Below, piece after piece: positions 6,513 to 12,324 of a stretch of DNA of 12,324 nucleotides; positions within the stretch are counted from its first letter, which is position 1; each line of letters starts with the position of its first letter. Source of the DNA: Candidatus Methanosuratincola petrocarbonis (ex Vanwonterghem et al. 2016) (GTDB lineage Archaea > Thermoproteota > Methanomethylicia > Methanomethylicales > Methanomethylicaceae); the NCBI GenBank assembly GCA_001717015.1, contig MAGV01000079.1, forward strand, positions 1,110 through 13,433. The letters run 5' to 3'. Made by a program: the position numbers and the translations under genes. The notes below the pieces were generated by a model. The model did not search any database. It was not told the DNA's origin and was given only the letters and a program-made list of their open reading frames with translations.

Positions 6513-7766
6513 TTGGAGTCTAAGGTCAAGGATCTTGGTCTTGCAGGTAGCGGCAAGAGCCTCCTAAGATGGGCAGAGGATCACATGCCGGTCCTGATGA
6601 GCATAAGGAAGAGGTTCGCTGAAGAGGCCCCGCTGAGGGGGGCGACGATCGCGGCTTGCCTGCATGTCACGAAGGAAACCGGAGTCCTCATAAGGACTCT
6701 CGTCGATGGGGGCGCAAAGATCGCGCTCGCTGGGTCCAACCCGCTCTCCACTCAGGACGAGGTTGCTGCAGCCCTGGCGGATGAGGGGGTCAGCGTATTC
6801 GCCTGGAGGGGGCAGACCAAAGAAGAGTACTACGGTTGCTTGAAGGAAGTCCTCAAAAGGGAACCCCAGATAACGATGGACGACGGGGCAGACCTGATCA
6901 CGATACTGCACTCCGGAGAAGGAAATATCTCGAAGGTGGTTGGGGGGACGGAAGAGACCACCACCGGGGTCGTCAGGCTCAAGGCTATGGCGGCTAACGG
7001 GGTGCTGAAGTACCCGGTAATAGCCGTCAACAATGCCGAGACAAAGTGGGACTTTGATAACGTCTATGGGACGGGGCAAAGCACCCTTGATGGGATTATG
7101 AGGGCCACCAACGTCCTGCTGGCTGGTAAGACTTTTGTAGTCGCAGGCTACGGCCACTGCGGCAGGGGCTTGGCCAACAGGGCAAGGGGCATGGGTGCCA
7201 GGGTAATTGTCACCGAGGTCGACCCGATGAAGGCTCTTAAGGCAGTGATGGACGGGTTTGCCGTGATGACCATGGACGAAGCCGCCAAGATAGGGGACAT
7301 ATTCGTCACTGCCACTGGCAATAAAAGTGTGATCAGGAGGGAGCACTTCAGGATAATGAAGGGCGGGGCGATCTTGGCAAATACAGGCCACTTCAATGTT
7401 GAGATTGACACAAGTGCACTCGGGGAAGAGGCATTGGAGAGAAGGCGCCTCAGGCAGAATGTTGACGAGTATCTGATGAAGGACGGTAGGAAGATCTACC
7501 TCCTGGCAGAGGGGAGGCTCGTCAACCTTGCCGCTGCAGAGGGGCACCCGAGCGAGGTGATGGACATGAGCTTTGCCAACCAGGCGCTCTCTGTCGAGTT
7601 CATAATCAAAAAGGGAAAAGGCCTCAAGCCAGATGTATATGACGTACCCAAGGAGATCGACAGAGCGGTAGCCAGGCTGAAGCTGGATACAATGGGAGTG
7701 AGAATCGACACGATGACTATGGAACAGGAGGCTTATGTAAGGGGATGGAGCGAAGGCACGGAGTGA
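6513..7766 (+). CDS. ahcY: S-adenosylhomocysteine hydrolase (adenosylhomocysteinase), archaeal type
   Basis: 417 residues from TTG at 6513. It splits S-adenosylhomocysteine to adenosine and homocysteine, relieving product inhibition of methyltransferases; some archaeal enzymes prefer S-inosylhomocysteine. Visible motifs are LHVTKET (50-56), [14 protein letters not shown] (75-88), [12 protein letters not shown] (96-107), DDGADL (123-128), the [11 protein letters not shown] active-site region (173-183), the NAD-binding GYGHCGRG (212-219), and [10 protein letters not shown] (290-299). The NAD is tightly bound. The length is typical of archaeal enzymes, which lack the C-terminal extension of many bacterial ones. 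The TTG start gives [12 protein letters not shown], matching known archaeal N-termini, follows GGTG (6503-6506) by six bases, and lies downstream of the TATA box. Other possible starts are GTG 6504 and ATG 6450; the latter adds a hydrophobic 21-residue stretch unlike the family. It is convergent with endA 27 bases on. Confidence 0.95.
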   Translation: MESKVKDLGLAGSGKSLLRWAEDHMPVLMSIRKRFAEEAPLRGATIAACLHVTKETGVLIRTLVDGGAKIALAGSNPLSTQDEVAAALADEGVSVFAWRGQTKEEYYGCLKEVLKREPQITMDDGADLITILHSGEGNISKVVGGTEETTTGVVRLKAMAANGVLKYPVIAVNNAETKWDFDNVYGTGQSTLDGIMRATNVLLAGKTFVVAGYGHCGRGLANRARGMGARVIVTEVDPMKALKAVMDGFAVMTMDEAAKIGDIFVTATGNKSVIRREHFRIMKGGAILANTGHFNVEIDTSALGEEALERRRLRQNVDEYLMKDGRKIYLLAEGRLVNLAAAEGHPSEVMDMSFANQALSVEFIIKKGKGLKPDVYDVPKEIDRAVARLKLDTMGVRIDTMTMEQEAYVRGWSEGTE

Positions 7767-7793
7767 CCCCGCTTCTGCTTCCAAGAAGGGCAG

Positions 7794-8348
7794 CTATGCC
7801 TTCCACCACATGAACATGAAGTAAAGCACTCTGTTCCTGGACCTGTCAAGAGTGGCAAGTATGAACTTCTTCCTCACGGTGTGTGAGAGGCGCCCTGCCC
7901 TTACTATCTCGATTGGATCGACCTCTGCCGAGCTGGGGAGCACATGTATAACGAACGGGGCATGGTCGATTCCTGGGCCGTACTCATAGACCGCGAAATC
8001 AGATCCGAATTTCATGCCAGGCCTCACGACGTAACCCTTCTCGCGCAGATCCTTGTAAACAGCATAGAGCTCGTCAAAAAACCTGAAGCTCTCCCTTGAG
8101 AACTTTGCCAGTTCCTCTACCGAAATCGCACGACCTCCCGACTCGACGGATATTCTCCCTTTCTCAAGGAGGTAGTTTGCTTCGAAGAGGGATAGTTCGA
8201 GGGGGGCATCGACCTCAGTGTCCTTTGGCTTGTGGATGTTGACCGGCTTACCGAAAAAGCCCTCCTTGTAGAGCATTGCCCCCTGAGCTTTTGAGAGTAT
8301 GATGATCCGGGATCCGATTATTGTTGCCACCGGGAGTGGGGACGCCAT
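7794..8348 (-). CDS. endA: tRNA-splicing endonuclease EndA
   Basis: 184 residues. It cuts introns from precursor tRNAs at bulge-helix-bulge sites, leaving 2',3'-cyclic phosphate ends. The N-terminal domain contains YKEGFFGKPVNIHKPK (27-42) and PLELSLFEANYLLEKGRI (49-66). The C-terminal nuclease domain has GMKFGSDFAVYEYG (111-124), HAPFVIHV (129-136) and SHTVRKKFILA (155-165), which supply the Tyr-His-Lys triad as Y121, H129 and K160 or K161. The one-domain size fits a homotetramer or the catalytic subunit of an (alpha-beta)2 enzyme; the sequence alone does not decide. The GKP-rich loop near 33-42 resembles TACK enzymes. ATG 8348 is preceded by GGTG with a seven-base gap. A TATA-like CATATACT word near 8385-8392 (minus strand) could be its promoter. 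Confidence 0.92.
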   Translation of the reverse strand: MASPLPVATIIGSRIIILSKAQGAMLYKEGFFGKPVNIHKPKDTEVDAPLELSLFEANYLLEKGRISVESGGRAISVEELAKFSRESFRFFDELYAVYKDLREKGYVVRPGMKFGSDFAVYEYGPGIDHAPFVIHVLPSSAEVDPIEIVRAGRLSHTVRKKFILATLDRSRNRVLYFMFMWWKA

Positions 8349-8556
8349 CGCGATGCACCAGGAATGGAGAATAACTTTTTTAGAGTATATGAGACCGCCA
8401 ATTAAAGTTTGTCAGGAAGGGAGCAACTTTTAGAAAAGAAATATGATCACACCAGCGATTGGAGGGCGGGCGATAGTATTCATAGCTTGCCATACATCCC
8501 AGACGTGTTTCAAGGCGAAGTCCTTCGTTTCCAGAAAGGGAAGAAATTTGACAGGA
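8349..8556. other. Intergenic region between endA and the DUF47 gene
   Basis: This 208-base gap lies between two minus-strand genes. On the endA side it holds the GGTG ribosome site (8356-8359) and a TATA-like word around 8385-8392. On the DUF47 side the minus strand is pyrimidine-rich just after the stop (AAATTTCTTCCCTTTCTGG, about 8530-8548) and again at 8432-8442, either of which might end that transcript. A 51-codon plus-strand frame (8443-8598) has no ribosome site and overlaps the DUF47 gene, so I do not call it. I see no RNA gene. Confidence 0.4.
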
Positions 8557-9237
8557 TCAAAGCACACGGTGCAGTGCAAGCACCCTGACGTCGTCTGATG
8601 CGTCCCTCATGGTGTCTACCATAAGCTCAAGGTTTGCAACCAAGTCCCTGCAGATCAGCACGCAGCCCTGATCCTTCACGTCCATTATGATCCGAAGATC
8701 GAGATCCTGCTGCATGAGATCGACCTTGTTCTCTGCAGAGTGTACGTCCCCGACCTGCTTCAATGCATACATGGGATTCATAGCCAATGCCATAATGCAA
8801 TCTCTGAGCCTTTCATAAGCAGACAAGGATTCGCTTGCGAGTGCGACCAGACCCTCAGCAATCGCAGGATCGACCCCGAGGTTGCTCTTGGAGAGCTTGA
8901 GTATGAGCCTTGAAATGGTCTGGGCGATCTCGGCAATCTTCTCAACATTGAACATTAGCCTGAGGAAGTCTTCCCTGTAAAGGAGACCAGGGGCCGACTT
9001 TGTCAGCGTATCGATCAACTCTATCTTTATCTCGTCTGCTTCCTCCTCTAGTTTTGAGACTTCGTTATAGTAGTCTTCCATGTTGCCCCTCGATGAGATA
9101 TAATCGTCAATCATAAGTACCAACGATCTCACAACTTCCTGAACTTTCCTCGCGTGGTCAGTGAGGAGATCCAGCGATTTTCGGTAGGCTTTGTTTTCAA
9201 GATCGCTCAGCTCTTTCTGATAGGTCAAACCAAACAT
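8557..9237 (-). CDS. DUF47 / PhoU-like coiled helical protein
   Basis: 226 residues, almost wholly helical and charged, with the heptad-like and acidic pattern of the DUF47 (PhoU superfamily, TIGR00153-like) proteins. Two repeat-like halves can be seen: EEEADEIKIELIDTL (54-68) near the end of the first, and HSAENKVDLMQQDL (165-178) in the second. These acidic E/D-xx-E/D positions match the metal-cluster motifs of PhoU-type three-helix bundles. DUF47 proteins usually sit beside PiT phosphate transporters and are thought to control them. No transporter is next to this gene in the window, so its partner is unknown. ATG 9237 is preceded directly by AGGGG, too close to act as a normal ribosome site, so the mRNA may have a very short leader. 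TATA-like words lie at 9271-9280 and 9285-9294 on the minus strand. Confidence 0.8.
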   Translation of the reverse strand: MFGLTYQKELSDLENKAYRKSLDLLTDHARKVQEVVRSLVLMIDDYISSRGNMEDYYNEVSKLEEEADEIKIELIDTLTKSAPGLLYREDFLRLMFNVEKIAEIAQTISRLILKLSKSNLGVDPAIAEGLVALASESLSAYERLRDCIMALAMNPMYALKQVGDVHSAENKVDLMQQDLDLRIIMDVKDQGCVLICRDLVANLELMVDTMRDASDDVRVLALHRVL

Positions 9238-9465
9238 CCCCTGAAGGACGCGCTAAAAGAAGCTAAAGCCTTTAATAAAGTTTTAGTTATAAAAGCACCT
9301 AATTAAATAAAAATACTAGAACGGCACGAAAAAATAATGTTCCGATGATATAACCTAATGAAACTGAGCGGAGCATTCTTGAAATATGAGCTCGAATCGG
9401 GAAGAGATTTTAGGCTAAAGCACAATCTATAGTTCGGGATATAGGATTCTAGAAAGGTGTAAAAA
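9238..9465. promoter_or_regulatory. A/T-rich divergent promoter region between the DUF47 and TrxR-like genes
   Basis: 228 bases, strongly A/T-rich on the left. Minus-strand TATA-like words CTTTATTAAA (9280-9271) and TTTTATAACT (9294-9285) face the DUF47 gene. For the plus-strand gene, ATTTTAGGC (9405-9413) could act as TATA box, and AGGTG (9455-9459) stands six bases before the ATG at 9466. GATGATA followed by CTGA near 9347-9366 recalls C/D guide-RNA boxes, but the spacing is wrong. I see no ORF of note. Confidence 0.4.
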
Positions 9466-10389
9466 ATGGAGTGCGACGTGCTCATAATTGGTGCAGGTCC
9501 TGCGGGGCTTGCAGCCGCGATCTACTCTTCAAGGCAGGGCCTTAGGACGGTTGTACTGGAGGAGGCGGTCGTAGGCGGCAGGGCCACTTATGCCCATACG
9601 ATCGACAATTATCCGGGGTTCCCAGAGGGGATCTCCGGTGCAGAGCTGATATCAAGGTTTGCAAAGCAAGCGGAGAGGTTCGGCACTATAATAAGACCAG
9701 GAGAAGGCGCTAAGGAAATCAAGATATCTGGAGATGTTAAGGAAACAATCACCTCCAACGACAGCTACACCTCCAGGGCACTGGTGATCGCCACAGGGCT
9801 CAGGCAGAAGAAGCTGCAGATACCAGGGGAGGAGAGGCTGCTCGGCAGGGGAGTCTCGTACTGCGCCACCTGTGACGGGTTCTTCTTCAGAAACAAGAAG
9901 GTGGCGGTGATCGGGGGCGGTAACGAAGCTGCAAGCGATATCCTGTACCTGTCGTCACTCGCTGGGAAGATACTTTGGCTAGTGGGGGAAGAGGGGGTCA
10001 CTGCCGACGATAGCTATTTGGCGAAGATCAAAGAGTCCGGGATCGAGCCGCACACTGGTGTGAGGGTTGTGGAATTGCTGGGCAAGGAGAGGCTGGAAGG
10101 GATCGTGATTGAGAAAGGAGGGGTCCAGGAAAAGCTGGCGGTGGACGGAGCATTCATAGCCGTAGGGTCGGTCCCAACTGTCGAGATCCTGAGGAGGGCT
10201 GGGATCGAGTTAGACGAAAAGGGGTTCATAAAAACTGGCGAGGAAATGGAAACGAACATAGCTGGGGTCTTTGCAGCGGGCGATTGCACCGGCAAGAGCC
10301 ACCAAGTGATCTTGGCCGCAGGTCAGGGCGCGATGGCTGGGATCAAGGCTTCAGCTTATGCAAAAATGAAGGGGCGAATAACAGGCTAG
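9466..10389 (+). CDS. trxB: Thioredoxin-reductase-like flavoprotein lacking the NADPH motif
   Basis: 307 residues, the length of low-molecular-weight thioredoxin reductases, which reduce thioredoxin or similar redox partners through FAD and a Cys pair. Visible parts are the FAD dinucleotide motif GAGPAG (9-14), GGRATYAHTIDNYPGFPEGI (37-56), ATGLRQKKLQIPGE (109-122), the redox site CATC (133-136), the second dinucleotide motif VIGGGNEA (148-155), and FAD-binding AGDC (271-274). After the second Rossmann strand the usual HRR-x-x-x-R motif that grips the NADPH phosphate is replaced by VGEEGVTADD (173-182), with acidic residues instead of arginines. The enzyme may use NADH, reduced F420, a ferredoxin-type donor or another protein. 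The ATG follows AGGTG by six bases. Its stop lies in the CTAG shared with the convergent gene. The fold is certain; the electron donor is unknown. Confidence 0.9.
   Translation: MECDVLIIGAGPAGLAAAIYSSRQGLRTVVLEEAVVGGRATYAHTIDNYPGFPEGISGAELISRFAKQAERFGTIIRPGEGAKEIKISGDVKETITSNDSYTSRALVIATGLRQKKLQIPGEERLLGRGVSYCATCDGFFFRNKKVAVIGGGNEAASDILYLSSLAGKILWLVGEEGVTADDSYLAKIKESGIEPHTGVRVVELLGKERLEGIVIEKGGVQEKLAVDGAFIAVGSVPTVEILRRAGIELDEKGFIKTGEEMETNIAGVFAAGDCTGKSHQVILAAGQGAMAGIKASAYAKMKGRITG
10386..10389. other. CTAG stop-codon overlap between convergent genes
   Basis: The palindrome CTAG supplies TAG at 10387-10389 on the plus strand (end of the TrxR-like gene) and TAG at 10388-10386 on the minus strand (end of the barrel gene). 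The genes overlap by four bases, so there is no intergenic space for a terminator. Each transcript must run at least a short way into the other gene in antisense. Confidence 0.9.
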
Positions 10390-10646
10390 ATCTTCCTTAT
10401 GGTCGCTATCGAGTTGTCGGCTAAGCCCTGCACCCGCATCTCCTCTGCGTTTGCCCAGACCTCGTTTTCAGGGATGTCAGGAAAAGGGAGGGCCTTTAGC
10501 TCCAGCTTCTTTTTACCGGCCACGACAACCTCGAATTTCTCATTAATCTGGAGGTATTTCATGGTCGATGGGTTCATCTTACCGATTCCCCTATCTGTGT
10601 CTTCCCTTCTCCTCAGACGGAGGCGCTTTTCAGGAGGCTTTGACAC
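10386..10646 (-). CDS. Small free-standing Cdc48-N-like double-psi beta-barrel protein
   Basis: 86 residues from GTG at 10646. The sequence resembles the first half of the Cdc48/VAT N domain. DRGIGKMNPSTMKYLQI (18-34) parallels the D-x-GRGIARIDP-x-TM-x-x-L-GL segment, and the second half (NEVWANAEEM, then LADNSIATIRK) parallels the second psi repeat. No AAA ATPase follows, so it is a lone barrel that might bind a protein partner or nucleic acid; its basic N-terminus (KRLRLRRR) suggests the latter. It lies just behind glyS on the same strand and is probably co-transcribed. GTG 10646 is preferred because GGTGGTGA (10659-10652) ends five bases before it. An ATG at 10685 would add 13 hydrophobic residues, starts only seven bases after the glyS stop, and has no ribosome site. 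The fold comes from pattern reading, not a search; the function is unknown. Confidence 0.7.
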   Translation of the reverse strand: MSKPPEKRLRLRRREDTDRGIGKMNPSTMKYLQINEKFEVVVAGKKKLELKALPFPDIPENEVWANAEEMRVQGLADNSIATIRKI

Positions 10647-10651
10647 GAATG

Positions 10652-10659
10652 TCACCACC
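10652..10659 (-). promoter_or_regulatory. Strong ribosome site deciding a GTG start
   Basis: On the minus strand GGTGGTGA ends five bases before GTG 10646. GGTGA is complementary to the archaeal 16S 3' end (UCACC). The longer start, ATG 10685, is preceded by GCCTTAAA, which has no such match. Confidence 0.6.
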
Positions 10660-10692
10660 AGTGGAAGGATATGACTCAATACCATTTTAAGG

Positions 10693-12324
10693 CTAACGCA
10701 TCGGGAGGAATCCCTGGAGAAATCCCTTGAGCTCGCCTATGGGGACCCTCCGTTGCTCCCAAGTATCCCGGAGCCGGATGGTGACGGTATCGTCTTGGAG
10801 GCTCTGGTAATCAACAGTGACCGCAAATGGGCAACCTATCTCGTCCGCCCTCGCGTAGCGCCTCCCGATCGAGCCGGAGTCGTCGAATTCGACAATGATA
10901 CCTGCGTCTTTCAAGTCGCGGTATATGCCGTAGGCCTTCTCCCTCAAGCCATCACGGTTGACTAGAGGGAATACTGAGACAGTAACCGGCGCAATAGACG
11001 GGGGGAGCCTCAGCACGACCCTGTCCTCGCGCTCAGAGTATGCGCACTCAAGGGCCAAGTAAGTGAGCCTGTCAGCGCCGAAGGAAGGCTCAGCCACATG
11101 CGGAATGAAGCGCTCACCAGTCTGTGACTCTTCCTTCTCGTAGAACTCGACATACTCCGGCTTGATCAGCACCCCATCGACCTCGACAGGGCCAGAGGAG
11201 AGCCTGGACCGGAGCACGGAGGCATCAGCCCCCTTTATCACAGAGAGCACCTTTCCAGTATTCTTACCGTGATCCGCGCTTATTGCATCTGCCCTGGGCT
11301 TGGCAGCCAGCACCTTCACTTTCCTGGGTGCATCAAACTTCCTGAAGACCGACATGTCCTGACCGCTGTATTGCATGTGGCGTGAGAGGTCGTAGTCAGT
11401 ACGGTAAGCATGGCCTGAGACCTCAACCCAACCCCACCGCTCAAGCTTGACCAACTGGTCGAAGGTCTGTGCAGAGTAGTGCGCCCTCTCTTCCGGGGGT
11501 TTCCCGATGAACATCTGCGAATCGACTGGGGCTCCAAGCTCGGAAATGAACTTAGTTGAGAGCGCCATGAAATAGGCGAGCCACTCGGTCTTGATGTAGC
11601 CCTCCTTCAGAGCCTCGGACACGGAGACCCGTATGGGTTCCGATGCCTTGGACTTTACCATTTCCTCGGTGAGTAGACTCAGCTTCACATCCTCCACATC
11701 ACCTATTAGCGTGCATTCAGGGGATCTTGGGTCGAAGAAGAACTCTACCTCCATTATTGTGAACTCCCTGAGCCTGATTGGGCCCTGCCTAGGCGAGATC
11801 TCGTTCCGGGCAACCTTCCCTATCTGGGCCAAACCCATGGGCAGGCGCTCCCTCATCGAGTTGAAAATGCTCTTGAAATTGACAAACATGCCTTGGGCAG
11901 CCTCTGGTCTAAGGTAGGCGACATTCTCTGAATAGGGACCGATGTTTGTCCTGAACAGGAGGTTGAACCTGGAGATCTTGCTCAGTTGGCCTTGGCAATC
12001 AGAGCACCTAACGCGCTTTTCCAGGATGATTGCATCGAGCTCCTCAGTTGTCATCCCTTCTATTCCCTTGACCTCCCCGACCTGCTCCAGTATAAGATGA
12101 TCCGCCCTGAACCTTTTGTGGCACTGCATGCACTCCACGATTACATCAGTAAAATTCTCAACATGACCCGACGCCTCGAAAACTTTGGCGGGCATTATCA
12201 CAGGAGTCTCGATCTCGTACACCAGTCCATGGTGCCGGTGTATGAAAACTTCCCTCCAGCGCCTCTCGATATTCCGTTTGAGCATCGCTCCCATGGGACC
12301 GAAGTCCAGGAATCCTGCGACCCC
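10693..12324 (-). CDS. glyS: Glycyl-tRNA synthetase, archaeal/eukaryotic type (5' end cut by the right edge)
   Basis: 543 residues are visible; the frame is open through the right edge (GVAGFLDFGPMGAMLKRNI), so perhaps 30 N-terminal residues are missing and the ATG at 12294 is internal. The enzyme charges tRNA-Gly with glycine in the cytosol. Counting from the first visible residue, class II motif 1 is at the N-terminus. A zinc-type CxxC pair (C65/C68 and C107/C110) lies within the insertion. The motif 2 region holds NVAYLRPEAAQGMFVNF and VARNEISPRQGPIRLREFT. The motif 3 region is AEPSFGADRLTYLALE, followed by an anticodon-binding domain beginning near PPSIAPVTVSVFPLV. This is the alpha2 type, not the bacterial alpha2-beta2 type. 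It ends in TAG (10695-10693), and the small barrel gene follows on the same strand. Confidence 0.95.
   Translation of the reverse strand, partial: GVAGFLDFGPMGAMLKRNIERRWREVFIHRHHGLVYEIETPVIMPAKVFEASGHVENFTDVIVECMQCHKRFRADHLILEQVGEVKGIEGMTTEELDAIILEKRVRCSDCQGQLSKISRFNLLFRTNIGPYSENVAYLRPEAAQGMFVNFKSIFNSMRERLPMGLAQIGKVARNEISPRQGPIRLREFTIMEVEFFFDPRSPECTLIGDVEDVKLSLLTEEMVKSKASEPIRVSVSEALKEGYIKTEWLAYFMALSTKFISELGAPVDSQMFIGKPPEERAHYSAQTFDQLVKLERWGWVEVSGHAYRTDYDLSRHMQYSGQDMSVFRKFDAPRKVKVLAAKPRADAISADHGKNTGKVLSVIKGADASVLRSRLSSGPVEVDGVLIKPEYVEFYEKEESQTGERFIPHVAEPSFGADRLTYLALECAYSEREDRVVLRLPPSIAPVTVSVFPLVNRDGLREKAYGIYRDLKDAGIIVEFDDSGSIGRRYARADEIGCPFAVTVDYQSLQDDTVTIRLRDTWEQRRVPIGELKGFLQGFLPMR

Noticed and set aside
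6564..7784. A 406-codon open frame on the minus strand opposite ahcY
   Set aside because: It lies entirely antisense to a highly conserved enzyme, has no ribosome site or family motif, and its composition (Pro, His, Leu-rich) fits a shadow created by codon bias.
7767..7793. Imperfect stem (CTGCTTC with GAAGGGCAG) between convergent ahcY and endA
   Set aside because: The stem has a two-base bulge and no T tract, and it overlaps the endA stop codon. Too weak to call a terminator.
8443..8598. A 51-codon plus-strand frame with several Cys and His
   Set aside because: No ribosome site is present and the last 14 codons overlap the DUF47 gene in antisense. Cys spacing does not form a zinc motif.
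9345..9400. Possible C/D box guide RNA (GATGATA, then CTGA)
   Set aside because: The boxes do not match the consensus well, they are too close together, and no second C'/D pair follows at the right distance.

Overview
The window looks like a piece of archaeal chromosome, most likely from the TACK side of the Archaea (Bathyarchaeia, Methanomethylicia or a deep thaumarchaeal or crenarchaeal relative). This rests on four things: a one-domain archaeal tRNA-splicing endonuclease, an archaeal/eukaryotic-type glycyl-tRNA synthetase, a short 417-residue archaeal-type S-adenosylhomocysteine hydrolase, and expression signals (A/T-rich TATA boxes about 25 bases before inferred transcript starts, GGTG Shine-Dalgarno cores, and GTG and TTG starts). 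The lineage within Archaea is inference. No tRNA, rRNA, CRISPR array, insertion sequence or phage gene was seen, and every gap between genes is under 230 bases.

Layout. A truncated minus-strand ORF occupies 1-102. A two-gene minus-strand operon (244-2959) encodes an FAD-dependent GlcD-like oxidase followed by an HdrD-like iron-sulfur protein with two complete CCG (non-cubane cluster) motifs. These probably form one membrane-associated or cytosolic 2-hydroxyacid-type dehydrogenase that passes electrons to a thiol/disulfide or quinone-like acceptor. A 214-base A/T-rich divergent promoter region separates them from pycB, the carboxyltransferase subunit of pyruvate carboxylase or oxaloacetate decarboxylase. 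This protein lacks the C-terminal biotin carrier domain.

Next on the plus strand come an M42 metallo-aminopeptidase, an unrecognised protein with an HEFLH zinc-protease signature, and ahcY (SAH hydrolase) with its own TATA box. The minus strand then carries endA (tRNA intron endonuclease) and a DUF47/PhoU-like protein. A plus-strand thioredoxin-reductase-like flavoprotein follows; it has the CATC redox site but not the basic NADPH motif. Its stop codon lies in a CTAG palindrome that is also the stop of a convergent small gene, which encodes a free-standing Cdc48-N-like double-psi beta-barrel. That small gene sits just downstream of glyS, which runs off the right edge.

Most of this is housekeeping and central metabolism. 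The parts worth a second look are the HdrD/GlcD operon with its altered iron-sulfur site, the orphan HExxH protein, the TrxR-like enzyme with no NADPH motif, the small barrel protein tied to glyS, and the TTG starts placed six bases after GGTG in pycB and ahcY. I see no cluster that clearly forms a new defence or mobile system.
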